Source: Microbulbifer sp. THAF38 (GTDB taxonomy: Bacteria > Pseudomonadota > Gammaproteobacteria > Pseudomonadales > Cellvibrionaceae). Taken from it: 64,000 nucleotides of DNA. Below the pieces are notes generated by a model. That model searched no databases. It was not told the origin of the DNA and saw only the letters and a program-made list of their open reading frames with translations. Each line of letters opens with the position of its first letter. Within the stretch, counting starts at the first letter, position 1. A program made the position numbers and the translations under genes. Below, piece by piece: positions 1 to 8,842 of this stretch. Location of the stretch: the NCBI RefSeq assembly GCF_009363535.1, contig NZ_CP045369.1:1561001-1625000 (forward strand). The letters run 5' to 3'.

Positions 1-910
1 CCTGAGCTTCGAGGATCAGATCCCCACTATTGAGCTTGGCCGGTCTGGCAAAGCGAATGTGCATATCGAGGGTGGCAAAAATAGAACCTGCCGATAAGGT
101 GGAGTACACAGCGGCGCCCATGGTGAAATCTGCGGCCCAGGCTAGTAGGCCCCCGTAGATAGATAGGGTGCCATTTGAGAACCAGGGAGAAGATGGCATG
201 GTCGAGATACAGCGGCCGTTCTCAATCTCGATCGCGCGGTAACCGGTAAGCATCCATATAGGGTGGATACGGCCTTCATTAATGGTGGTGCGCTGCAGTT
301 CAATGGGCGTTTGCTCAGGCAAGTGCGCCATATCGCAAAAGTAGGGCTTGGGTGGAGGTCTCAGGTATGGATCTGGTGGATCGGTGGGCCCAAGGTCAGG
401 CAGTGGCAATTCCTGATTTGGGTTGACCGGAAAGTCAGCTATCAGGCAGCGGGTGCTTCCATAAGCAAGGGTTCTACCTTCCTGGTCATTAATCTGGATA
501 CTGGAGAGGCCTACCTGACTACCAGAGTGCACGGTGGTGGCTCTGCCGACAATATTTTGTGTGGTACTGGTAATAGGCCGAATAAAACACATGTTCAGCT
601 CAGATGTGCTGAGTACTTTACCGGCTGGCAAGGTGGTCCAGATTGCGGAGGCGAGGGGTGCGTCAGCGAACATCGCATAGATACCACCCCAGTAAACGCC
701 GGTACCGTCTGCCAGCCAGGGCGTAATAGGCATTGAGTAAGTGGCTTTACCAAGCCCCGCTTCCGTTGGCTGCATGCCCGTGAGCCGCCAAAAGGGCGGT
801 CCCGGTAGACTTCCTCGAATATATCGCTTGAAAGTCTGTAGACCGGGTTGTTGCAACGCTCGCAGGTCACAGATGGCACCGCGATGAACTTCGTCGGTGA
901 TATTGGTCAT
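1..910 (-). CDS. Acyl-CoA thioesterase-like protein with two hotdog domains (partial, cut at window edge)
   Basis: This frame is open without a stop from an ATG at 910 down to the window edge, giving 303 codons of a longer gene. A GGGAGG Shine-Dalgarno lies just upstream of the ATG. The product resembles PaaI-type hotdog thioesterases. Two similar halves are visible, roughly residues 41-157 and 214-303, and each has an aromatic-GG turn followed by a hydrophobic helix (YWGGIYAMFADA at 73-84, IYGGLLAWAADF at 251-262). Family knowledge suggests hydrolysis of acyl-CoA thioesters in the cytoplasm; the substrate cannot be told. The C-terminus of the second domain lies outside the window. Long open frames on the opposite strand here are shadows of this gene. 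Confidence 0.8.
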   Translation of the reverse strand, partial: MTNITDEVHRGAICDLRALQQPGLQTFKRYIRGSLPGPPFWRLTGMQPTEAGLGKATYSMPITPWLADGTGVYWGGIYAMFADAPLASAIWTTLPAGKVLSTSELNMCFIRPITSTTQNIVGRATTVHSGSQVGLSSIQINDQEGRTLAYGSTRCLIADFPVNPNQELPLPDLGPTDPPDPYLRPPPKPYFCDMAHLPEQTPIELQRTTINEGRIHPIWMLTGYRAIEIENGRCISTMPSSPWFSNGTLSIYGGLLAWAADFTMGAAVYSTLSAGSIFATLDMHIRFARPAKLNSGDLILEAQ

Positions 911-1031
911 CCCCCGCCTCCCAATTCATCTATTGCAAGATTAATGTGCAAAGGCTTGGTCAACGAGGGAATCTGTGGGTGGTTTTGCGGCAGGTATTTT
1001 GGACCTGCCGCTGATTGGCAGAGGGGAGTAG

Positions 1032-2504
1032 TTATTTCGGAGAAAAATCCGGCAAATTCAGGGTTAGGGTGGTTTTTTCAATTGGGCGCCCCTCCAAAAA
1101 CAAGTTGATGGTTTCCTGTATCTCGGGGGATGCCATAAATAAATTGTGTCCGGCATTTTCTACTGTCACTAAAGTGGCATTGTCCAACCCCGACATTGCC
1201 TCGCGTTGGCTCTCTATATAGGTTCTCCCATCCAGTGTGCCACTCAAAAGTAAAACAGGAATATCACTGCGGGGGTTACTGCGGAAATTCTCACCCAGGT
1301 CAAGCTCCCTGGCCAATCCATCATAGTGATAGGAAAAGTTGAGGTAGTCACCAAGCAAAGCGTTTTCGGCTTGTCTCCTCACTTGCAACTTTCGTTGCTT
1401 ACTCATACCTGAGGCAATATCCATTGCTGTTGGCATGGCGCGCAGGGAGATCGGAGTTCCCGGGTTGTGGAATCCATCGGGGAAGTAACGCCTGGGCACT
1501 TGATCAAAAGCCGGAACCTGCCCCAAATCGATCGAGCGATAGAAACCCAATAAGTAGGCGGCACTTTTGGGGTCAGCGATAAAAGAGGAAGCTATCCTCT
1601 GCATATCCCGGCGTTGAAGCAGGTAATCCAGGTTCTCGCCATCTCGCTGAGGGATCTGAATTTTGAGTGGTTCCCGTTCCAGCTTTGTGTGCACTCTTTT
1701 GATCAGTGCCTTGATATCCGGATAGGCGGCTTTAGCGGAGGGCTGTTGATCCACGGCTAGTTGCAGACGGTCCAGGTAAGACTCAGTACGTGCAGGTAGT
1801 TTAACAGTCTGGTCAAGGCCCTCAGCGCTGGAAAGAATAACTCTATCGACCGAGCCTTCGATTTCCCTCAATGCCGCTAAGGCCAGATGGCTGCCATAAG
1901 AGGTGCCCCACAGGACAATTTTCTCTGCGCCCAGATGTTGGCGTAGGGCTTGCAGGTCGCGGGCATTTTCCAGGGTATTATAACCCGCGAGATCGATGCC
2001 TTTTTCGTGCCAGAATGTTAAGCATTCTCGCAATGCTTCGCGATGATATTCGATGTATTTGGCGTCGGAGATTTTTTCCAGTGCGGGAACCACTTGCCGG
2101 GATTCACAGTTAGGAAGATCATTTGAGCGGCCGGTACCTCGCTGGTCTAAGGCGATGACATCGCCGTACTCCCGCAGAGCCATAAACATATCAAAACGGT
2201 AGTTAACGGCCATAATACCCGACCCGCCTGGGCCACCAGCTAGATAGATGATGGGTGGGCCTGGTTGCTTTCCGGTTGCAGGAAAGCGTACATAGTGAAT
2301 TTTTAGCGAGCGGCTTTTAGGAATGCTGCGATTTTCTGGTACTTCAAAGAAGCCCTTAAGACCATCCGCGGTCTGTTTGTTCCAGGTTGTAAAAGTGAAT
2401 AATTCCTCGTTTTTAGCGGGCTCTGCATGGGTGATTGCTGTGCTAGTGAGGAGGCCTAAAAATAGAATCCCCTTAATCAAGGGGCGATTGAAGATAAAAC
2501 GCAT
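1032..2504 (-). CDS. Secreted alpha/beta hydrolase, tripeptidyl/prolyl aminopeptidase (S33) type
   Basis: The 490-residue product has a signal peptide (about residues 1-27, ending in THA). An alpha/beta-hydrolase fold follows: oxyanion-hole motif AGGPGGSG at 89-96, nucleophile elbow GTSYGS with Ser202, probable acid Asp425 in SGTLDGR, and probable base His453 in ENAGHNLF. This layout is typical of S33 peptidases, which remove N-terminal residues or tripeptides from peptides, usually in the periplasm. The start ATG has a good purine-rich site (AAGGAAGGA) about nine bases upstream. It is a single-gene unit; the thioesterase downstream on the same strand is 121 bp away. An esterase role cannot be excluded. 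Confidence 0.85.
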   Translation of the reverse strand: MRFIFNRPLIKGILFLGLLTSTAITHAEPAKNEELFTFTTWNKQTADGLKGFFEVPENRSIPKSRSLKIHYVRFPATGKQPGPPIIYLAGGPGGSGIMAVNYRFDMFMALREYGDVIALDQRGTGRSNDLPNCESRQVVPALEKISDAKYIEYHREALRECLTFWHEKGIDLAGYNTLENARDLQALRQHLGAEKIVLWGTSYGSHLALAALREIEGSVDRVILSSAEGLDQTVKLPARTESYLDRLQLAVDQQPSAKAAYPDIKALIKRVHTKLEREPLKIQIPQRDGENLDYLLQRRDMQRIASSFIADPKSAAYLLGFYRSIDLGQVPAFDQVPRRYFPDGFHNPGTPISLRAMPTAMDIASGMSKQRKLQVRRQAENALLGDYLNFSYHYDGLARELDLGENFRSNPRSDIPVLLLSGTLDGRTYIESQREAMSGLDNATLVTVENAGHNLFMASPEIQETINLFLEGRPIEKTTLTLNLPDFSPK

Positions 2505-3264
2505 TGACTACTGTCCTTCCTTAGATCGAATTTTCCGTATTTTATACTTGAAAAATATTGATTGAGCCAATTGACAATAGGATGGGAAATTTTCTCAGGC
2601 TTTCCTTACGAGGCGAACTTACTTCAATCATTTATAGGGAAAGCTTGGTATTTATCGATGTAGCGTTTTAGGTCGTCATTCTTCTTTGGTCAGTCTTGAT
2701 TTTGCTAAATAGACAGGTTGTCACAAAAGGCATAAAAGTCTTAATGGTCGCGCCAGCCTTAGGTGCTGTTCGTAATTTCATAAACTTTTCTCAATCGTAC
2801 TAGTCGGGTATTGGGACTATTGGTGTCGCTAAGGGCAGGGCGGTGTTGATTAAGAAGATCGGTTGCCAGGTAACGTTCAGCTTGGTCAAGAATAAACGAT
2901 TAACTCCGGCTTGGGATGTATTCAGTGAGTGAGGTGTATGAGCTTGCTTAGTGATTGTATGGGTTGATGTTGCTTGTCGTAAAAAAGGCGTTCTATTCTG
3001 CTTGAAGACTTCTGAGAGAAGTTTATCTAAATTTCCTGTGCGGTTATTCTCCGTTAATGTAATTGTAGTTTTTTGAGGTCGATGATTTTTCTTGATGGTG
3101 GTTGCCGCCAAGCGTTTGCTGTGTTTTGCTTGTTTTTAGTGTTGTGGGGGTGTTGTCTTAAGTTAATTATAAAAATAAATTTTTCCATTCTCATGTATGT
3201 TGTTCTGTTTGTTTGTCTAATCTTTTCTGTGTTGAAGGATGCTAAATAATTAGTTGAATCACGT
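2505..3264. other. Gene-poor A/T-rich spacer (760 bp)
   Basis: I see no convincing gene here. Two short reverse frames (2800-3111 and 3054-3275) give proteins rich in Thr, Asn and Gln with no recognisable motif, and they overlap each other. The stretch should contain the divergent promoters of the hydrolase at 2504 and the ECF sigma gene at 3265, but no strong -35/-10 pair stands out. Confidence 0.6.
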
Positions 3265-3792
3265 GTGTGTTTCACTATGGATAAATTTTATCAAAAAGAT
3301 ATTTCTCCTTGGGTGGATGAGTACCTTCCAAGGTTGAGGCGATATTTCTCATCTAGAGTAAACTCTGCTGATGTTGATGATCTGGTGCAGGAGGTTTTTG
3401 CTCAGTTACATTGGCACCTTAATCAATCTGATATAGAGATTGAAAACCCAAGAAGCTATATTTTTGCAGTTGCTAAAAATCTTTTGGTTAGTCATAGCCG
3501 ATACCAAAAGTCCCGATGCCGAACGCTCCATGAATCACTCTCGCAAGATTTGGATATTCCCGATGTGATCACGCCTGAACGTACAGTAATAGGTATACAG
3601 GATTGTCGATGCGTATTGAAGGCGATTTTAGGGTTGCCTCCCCGAGCAGGGGCTGCATTCAAATTTCACCGCTTTGAAGGTATGACCTATCAGGATATTG
3701 CCGAACGTATGGGTATTTCCAAAGAGTCGGTAAAGGAGCTTATTCAGCGCGCACTGATAAAACTGAGGAGGGCTTTGGAAGAGGTTCCGTAG
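3265..3792 (+). CDS. ECF-type (FecI-like) RNA polymerase sigma factor
   Basis: A 175-residue sigma-70 family factor with only regions 2 and 4, the ECF architecture. Region 2 is marked by DVDDLVQEVFAQL and the following NPRSYIFAVAKNLL (about residues 36-76). Region 4 is marked by LPPRAGAAFKFHRFEGMTYQ and the helix-turn-helix around IAERMGISKESVKE (about 128-160). It would direct RNA polymerase to a small set of promoters, most plausibly the TonB-dependent receptor gene that follows at 4379. The GTG at 3265 opens the frame; an ATG at 3277 (MDKFYQ) is an equally good start, and neither has a strong ribosome-binding site. No FecR-like anti-sigma gene lies beside it, unlike standard FecI-FecR-receptor loci. 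Confidence 0.88.
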   Translation: MCFTMDKFYQKDISPWVDEYLPRLRRYFSSRVNSADVDDLVQEVFAQLHWHLNQSDIEIENPRSYIFAVAKNLLVSHSRYQKSRCRTLHESLSQDLDIPDVITPERTVIGIQDCRCVLKAILGLPPRAGAAFKFHRFEGMTYQDIAERMGISKESVKELIQRALIKLRRALEEVP

Positions 3793-4378
3793 CTCTTTCT
3801 CTCAAATATTTTAATATAATTATCCTTCAGGTTAAGGCTGACGAGGTAGGAATATTGCCCAATCGTTAGATGCTTCAAGATGCTTCAAGATTCTTCCAGT
3901 GTGCTCCAGTAGTGTTAATCGAAGAGTAGTTGTTCTGACTCTTTGTCAACAAGCAATCTAAATACTTCGCGACTTGTTAAATTTAAGATGGGTTTACCCT
4001 GCTTCGTAAGTGCACGTCTCTATCCGCTTACATTTCCAAATTTTAAATCCACTTTTGCTAGCTTGAACTACACTCCTGAAGGTTTTTCAGAAGTGAAAGA
4101 TAGAGAAAACCTGCATTCCCTTGCTGAAAACTAACCCTTTTATAAAAGTTGATTGAAAGGTGGCTTGCTGGAATATTTGGTCATTGCTTTTGTTTTTTTA
4201 TGTTAATTTGATTGGGTTAATTTTTTGGTTTTAGGGGGTGTGTATATAGAAAAAAGCTTTGATAGATAGGGGTATCCCCCCGATTGAAATTGAAATGCGT
4301 CTTTAACCTGGTTAGGCCTGAGATAAGGTGGTGTTTGGCTGACAGAAAAATAGAGAAAATATAATAGAGAGAATCAGA
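3793..4378. other. Spacer between sigma gene and receptor gene (586 bp)
   Basis: There is no supported gene. A 63-codon forward frame at 3943-4134 has no motif. The stretch is far too short and lacks the frame for a FecR-type anti-sigma protein. It contains two perfect tandem copies of a 10-mer (TGCTTCAAGA, 3871-3890) followed by a degenerate third. The receptor promoter should lie here. Confidence 0.6.
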
Positions 4379-7300
4379 ATGATGATGAGCCTGCGTAAGC
4401 AAAAGAATTTGATTGCACAAGCGATTCGTGCCACCAATCCGCTTAATCGAACAACTCCTTGGTACAGTGCTGCAATAACATGCCTAGCAATGTCTATTAC
4501 TCCTTCTGGAGTGCTTGCCCAAGATGGGCAGAATACTGAAAGAAGTAGCCGCTCCAAACAGCCTATTGAGGAAGTAACGGTAACGGCCCAAAAGATTGAA
4601 GAGAGTATCCAGGATGTCCCTATTGCAGTTTCGGCACTCTCGGGGGACAACATGGATGCCTTGAAGATCGAACGTGGTGAGGAACTACTGCGGGCAGTGC
4701 CGAATGTAAATTTCTCCAAATCTAATTTTAGTACCTATAACTTTTCCATTCGGGGAGTGGGTACCAAAGCGGTCTCTGCGGCTACGGATCCAGCAGTGGC
4801 AGTGAGTTTTAACAATGCGCCATTGATTCGGAATCGGCTATTCGAGCAAGAATTTTTTGATGTCCAGAGGGTAGAAGTGCTACGGGGCCCTCAGGGCACA
4901 CTCTATGGCCGCAACGCTACCGCCGGTGTGGTTAACATGCTGCCGATAATGCCGGGTGATGCATTGGATTCTGAAATTAAGGTGGAAATAGGCAATTATA
5001 ACTCCAAACGCACTAGTGGTATGTTTAATCTGCCCATGGGCGATACTTTAGCCCTTCGTCTTTCCGGTGCTATGACCAAGCGAGATGGTTTTGATACCAA
5101 TACTTATACCGGAAATGATGTGAATGATCGCGACCTCTATTCCACTCGTGCAATCTTTGAGTGGAAGCCCGCTGATAATTTTAGTGCCAATTTGATCTGG
5201 CAGCACTTTGAAGAAGACGATAAGCGCTCACGTACAGGGAAGCAGCTCTGTACTACAGATCCAGGCATTTCAAAGATAGGGGATACTGAAGTACCTGAGA
5301 ATTATAGGGGTTTCTTTAGTCAAGGTTGTTTACCTGGCTCAATCTATAGTGATGAAGCGTATGGTACGACAAATGCTAAGGGACTTGCATTTGTTGTTGC
5401 TCCGCAAGCACTCCTTTTTGGTTATTACCCGGTAATGAAGGAGTTTCTTCCTAATCCTTATGCCAATGCCGAGCAGTCCAGAGATTTGCGTGAAATCGCC
5501 ACTAGTTTTGATCCTGTGTTTCGTGCTGAAAATGACCTGGTGCAGTTAAATTTCTCATGGGAATTGAGTGATACTCTGACGTTTTTTTCTCAGTCAACCT
5601 ACGCCAAGGATGACTACTACTCTTCCCAAGACTACAACCGGTATGTTTCAGATGCGATTTTTAGTGACTCTACTGAATTTGGGATGGACCCAGGCCCTAC
5701 GCCGGATGGAGTTTATACCGATCCACAGCTAGGTCCTTCAGAAGGGATATTAGCAGTGGATATCAGCCGATCTGATAACAAGCAGTGGAGTCAGGAATTT
5801 AGACTTCAAACATCTTTTGATGGGCCTTGGAATTTTTCAGTAGGTGCAAACTACCTGGATTTTAAAACTCAGGATGATTACTTTGTATTTAACAATATGT
5901 TCACCCTGATTGCTGAGCATGTATACAATGGAGTCTATGATCCTGAGTCTGGATTGGGGTCAGAGAATTGTACGGATCCTCAGAATAAAGAGGGTTTTCA
6001 AGATTGCATGTATGTGGATTATAACTCGTTAGCAAACATAGATGAGGAAGGTCACAACTATTTCCTAAGTCGCAACCTAGTTGAGACGCGCTCTTGGGCC
6101 CTATTTGGAGAGGCCTACTGGCAAATTACTGATGATGTGAAGTTAACTACTGGTTTGCGTTATACCGATGATCGCAAACGCTCCACGCCGGTACCGAGTC
6201 AATTATTATTGGGGACTGAAACTAATAATGATACCGGTGAGATTGTTCCTGGCTCGGCCTCTGGGGGACTGGTTTATAAAGGATACCCTGAGGATGACGA
6301 GGTTACTCAAAGCTGGAAGGAGTATACGGGGCGCGCCGTATTAGACTGGCGTACAGATACGCCTTTTACCGATGAAACTATGTTTTACCTCTCCTTTGCT
6401 CACGGTTATAAAGGGGGCGGTACCAACCCTCCTCGTGCAGATATTGATCCCAATGTTGTGCAATATCAACCTTTAGATGAAACCTTTGAACCTGAATTTG
6501 TTAATGCAATCGAAATTGGAACAAAGAATGTTTTACTTGATGGGAGTTTAACTCTTAATGCTAACGCTTTTTACTATGACTATAGCGATTATCAAGTTTC
6601 CCAAATCGTTGACCGTATTTCATTAAATGAAAATTTTGATGCGGAGAGTATGGGGCTTGAGCTGGAATTAGCATGGCAGCTTACAGACAGCACTCGGCTG
6701 GATATGAATATGGGTTATCTGAAGACCCGTATCGCGGATGGTGAAGAGTCTATCGATGTAATGAATCGTACTCAGGGGCATGAAGACTGGCTCGTAGTGA
6801 GGCCAAGCCTTCAAGTACCTTCTAATTGTATTGCTCCAAAGGACGTGGTTGAGGCAACCTTTGCAATAGATTACCCATTAATGCTCTGGGCTTTGTGTGA
6901 TACTACGGGTAGATGGGGATCATTTACACCGGAAATTGAATCCGACCAATATTTTGATTGGTTACTATCAGAACCCTATAACCCAATTACTGATGCACCA
7001 AATGGAGCACGAGGTTTTGCGGCTGACTTGAGTGGTAATGAGCTTCCTAATGCCCCACGCTTTACCCTAAATTTAGGGATGGAGCACACTATACCTATCG
7101 AAGACTGGGATCTTACCCTGCGCGCCGATTACTATCGGCAATCAGAGAGTTATGCACGTGTATATAATACTGATTATGATCGCCTGAAAGCATGGAGCAA
7201 TTTGAATGCCTCTGTCAGCCTGAGTAATTCTAATTCGGAGCTGTATATGCAGCTCTATGTGAAGAACATCTTCGATGATGCACCAATTACTGACTTATTT

Positions 7301-7387
7301 ACCAATAGTGATGACTCAGGTCTCACTACTAATGTCTTTACTTTAGAGCCGCGTATAGTTGGCTTTAGTATTAGTAAAGGCTTCTAA
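4379..7387 (+). CDS. TonB-dependent outer-membrane receptor
   Basis: A 1002-residue TonB-dependent receptor. It has a long basic signal region ending around VLAQ (residue 48), a TonB-box-like segment IEEVTVTAQK (about 61-70), and a plug domain (about 75-190) with the conserved VEVLRGPQGTLYGRNATAG. A 22-strand type beta-barrel follows, ending in the terminal Phe expected for outer-membrane insertion (SISKGF). Such proteins import large or scarce substrates such as siderophores, glycans or peptides, using TonB energy. The plug and barrel resemble the broad receptors common in marine and sphingomonad-type bacteria; the ligand is unknown. The upstream ECF sigma gene probably controls it. Base composition is A/T-rich relative to the genes beyond 10.6 kb. 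Confidence 0.93.
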   Translation: MMMSLRKQKNLIAQAIRATNPLNRTTPWYSAAITCLAMSITPSGVLAQDGQNTERSSRSKQPIEEVTVTAQKIEESIQDVPIAVSALSGDNMDALKIERGEELLRAVPNVNFSKSNFSTYNFSIRGVGTKAVSAATDPAVAVSFNNAPLIRNRLFEQEFFDVQRVEVLRGPQGTLYGRNATAGVVNMLPIMPGDALDSEIKVEIGNYNSKRTSGMFNLPMGDTLALRLSGAMTKRDGFDTNTYTGNDVNDRDLYSTRAIFEWKPADNFSANLIWQHFEEDDKRSRTGKQLCTTDPGISKIGDTEVPENYRGFFSQGCLPGSIYSDEAYGTTNAKGLAFVVAPQALLFGYYPVMKEFLPNPYANAEQSRDLREIATSFDPVFRAENDLVQLNFSWELSDTLTFFSQSTYAKDDYYSSQDYNRYVSDAIFSDSTEFGMDPGPTPDGVYTDPQLGPSEGILAVDISRSDNKQWSQEFRLQTSFDGPWNFSVGANYLDFKTQDDYFVFNNMFTLIAEHVYNGVYDPESGLGSENCTDPQNKEGFQDCMYVDYNSLANIDEEGHNYFLSRNLVETRSWALFGEAYWQITDDVKLTTGLRYTDDRKRSTPVPSQLLLGTETNNDTGEIVPGSASGGLVYKGYPEDDEVTQSWKEYTGRAVLDWRTDTPFTDETMFYLSFAHGYKGGGTNPPRADIDPNVVQYQPLDETFEPEFVNAIEIGTKNVLLDGSLTLNANAFYYDYSDYQVSQIVDRISLNENFDAESMGLELELAWQLTDSTRLDMNMGYLKTRIADGEESIDVMNRTQGHEDWLVVRPSLQVPSNCIAPKDVVEATFAIDYPLMLWALCDTTGRWGSFTPEIESDQYFDWLLSEPYNPITDAPNGARGFAADLSGNELPNAPRFTLNLGMEHTIPIEDWDLTLRADYYRQSESYARVYNTDYDRLKAWSNLNASVSLSNSNSELYMQLYVKNIFDDAPITDLFTNSDDSGLTTNVFTLEPRIVGFSISKGF

Positions 7388-7611
7388 TGTTTTTAGGAGG
7401 TGCCGCGACGAGCTGACAGAAGAAAGTTTTTGTTGGTTTGTTGTGGCGCTACAAATAACTTTGTATTGCCGGTGAGATGCTACTGTCAGTAATTTTAAGT
7501 GATATACATTAAAGATTTTAGAGGCTCTTTCGAATATCTTGATTTTTTGATGTGTGTGCTGAATGGGAAACAAGAAAGCTTAAGATTTTAATTCTATTAG
7601 GCTCTCATTAA

Positions 7612-7645
7612 AGAAATACCGCTAGTAAAAACTAGCGGTATTTCT
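7612..7645. terminator. Perfect 15-bp hairpin, bidirectional terminator
   Basis: Arms 7612-7626 and 7631-7645 pair perfectly around an AAAA loop. The arms start or end in A/T runs on both strands. It lies between the converging receptor gene (ends 7387) and the PraB-like gene (ends 7669), so it can serve both. Confidence 0.85.
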
Positions 7646-7668
7646 ATGTTTGTTTTACTTCGTTCTTG

Positions 7669-8151
7669 CTAGGGGACGGTAAATGATGATTGCGGATTGG
7701 TTGAGATTACGCCGTTAATAAAACAATCACTGCCGCTACCGGAGCTTGGGATTTGTGCGTTATTAAAGGTTATTCTTCCATTTCCCTGATTAAATGTACC
7801 CACAAGGTCTCCCACACAATTTCCTGTTACAGCCGCAACAGATACATTCTTTAAGGTGACATTGTTGTTGGAGTGTCCAACCAATTCATAGGGTAAGTTG
7901 TTAAAAGTAACCCTGTTGCACATATTCAAAAAGCCTCCCGATAACGCTAAGCTGCCTACTGAAGCATCTGTACCGGTTGAGTTGACACTGCCGGAGAGGG
8001 AGCAGGTGAGTTGAATACCTTTCTTAACTGTTAAGTTTCCAACATTCGCCAGGGCGATAGCGCCAGAAGGAGACCAAGTTGCGGCACTAGCCAAGCCAGT
8101 CAGTCCTGCGGTAGCGATACAAAGAGTGGCTGCAGTAAGGATCTTTTTCAT
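7669..8151 (-). CDS. PraB-like secreted protein (alkane-oxidation-activator family)
   Basis: A 160-residue exported protein with a clear signal peptide (MKKILTAATLCIATAGLTGLASA). The mature part is small, Gly/Ser/Asn-rich and predicted all-beta, with four cysteines (in TCSLSG, NMCNR, GNCVG and SDCFI) that could form two disulfides. The beginning (WSPSGAIALANVGNLTVKKG) and the LTCSLSG signature resemble PraA/PraB, secreted proteins reported to help alkane-grown Pseudomonas and to act in surface attachment. I assign the family from remembered resemblance, not a search. A strong GAGGAAA site precedes the ATG. It is monocistronic, with its own hairpin terminator downstream. Confidence 0.6.
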   Translation of the reverse strand: MKKILTAATLCIATAGLTGLASAATWSPSGAIALANVGNLTVKKGIQLTCSLSGSVNSTGTDASVGSLALSGGFLNMCNRVTFNNLPYELVGHSNNNVTLKNVSVAAVTGNCVGDLVGTFNQGNGRITFNNAQIPSSGSGSDCFINGVISTNPQSSFTVP

Positions 8152-8842
8152 AATAATAATTTCCTCAAACCTAAGTTATATGTTTTTAACGTCGCATCAT
8201 CGATGGAAAGGAAGCCCTTTCATAATTAAAGACGACACGGTAGGTGGAGAGGGGGGAGTCTTGCAGAGAAAATCGACGTGAAATTATTGTTTGTAAGAGT
8301 TATTGGTTTTTTGTTGTATAAGATATGTGAATACGAAATTTAGCTTGTTTTCTTACTTCTAAAGACTATTAGTGCGTAGTTTTTCGGTGTGCTTTAGCCG
8401 GTTTTTAATGTCTTTTTGTTTGATGTTAGGTTGATTTTTTGATTGATTTGTATGAAAAGTAGGTCGCTATTTTGTTATTCTAGTGATAAGTGGAAGACGC
8501 AATATATTTTTATTTGAGGGGTTTGTAATAAGTATAGAAAGAGCTAGCTGTTTGCAGTTAACTCTGTTTCATATGTGCTCAAATGGATCCACTTTCTTTC
8601 TTGTTGGTTGTTTAAGTAGTGCTGGGGTGATAATTTGTGCTGATGTTCTAGATTGATGGTTTGTTCAGAACTCTTTCTATTAAGTAAGGTGAGTTGACCC
8701 AAATAAGCGATCAAAATCTTTTGATTGGCTTTCGGCTTTATGTAAGATCCACAGGCGTTTTTAATCCATTTTCAGTAATTGGTTATATTAGATATTAATT
8801 TTATACCTTATGTGATAGGGCTTTTATGTTTAAGGAATTTGT
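8152..8842. other. Gene-poor A/T-rich spacer (691 bp)
   Basis: No gene is supported on either strand. The stretch separates the divergent PraB-like gene (start 8151) and serine hydrolase gene (start 8843), so both promoters should be inside. The only clear structure is an inverted repeat at 8705-8731. Confidence 0.6.
8705..8731. repeat. Operator-like inverted repeat upstream of serine hydrolase
   Basis: ATCAAAA (8710-8716) and TTTTGAT (8719-8725) form a 7-2-7 palindrome, extended with gaps by AAGC (8705-8708) and GCTT (8728-8731). It sits about 110 bp before the start at 8843. It could be a regulator-binding site or a weak hairpin; the sequence does not decide. Confidence 0.4.

Noticed and set aside
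263..736. Forward frame of 157 codons at the left edge
   Set aside because: The reverse strand has a continuous 303-codon frame with two hotdog motifs and a good ribosome-binding site; the forward product has none.
2800..3275. Two overlapping reverse frames in the A/T-rich spacer
   Set aside because: They overlap each other, are rich in Thr/Asn/Gln, have no motif and no ribosome-binding site.
3943..4134. Forward 63-codon frame between sigma gene and receptor
   Set aside because: I tested it as a possible small anti-sigma factor, but it has no transmembrane helix or FecR motif.
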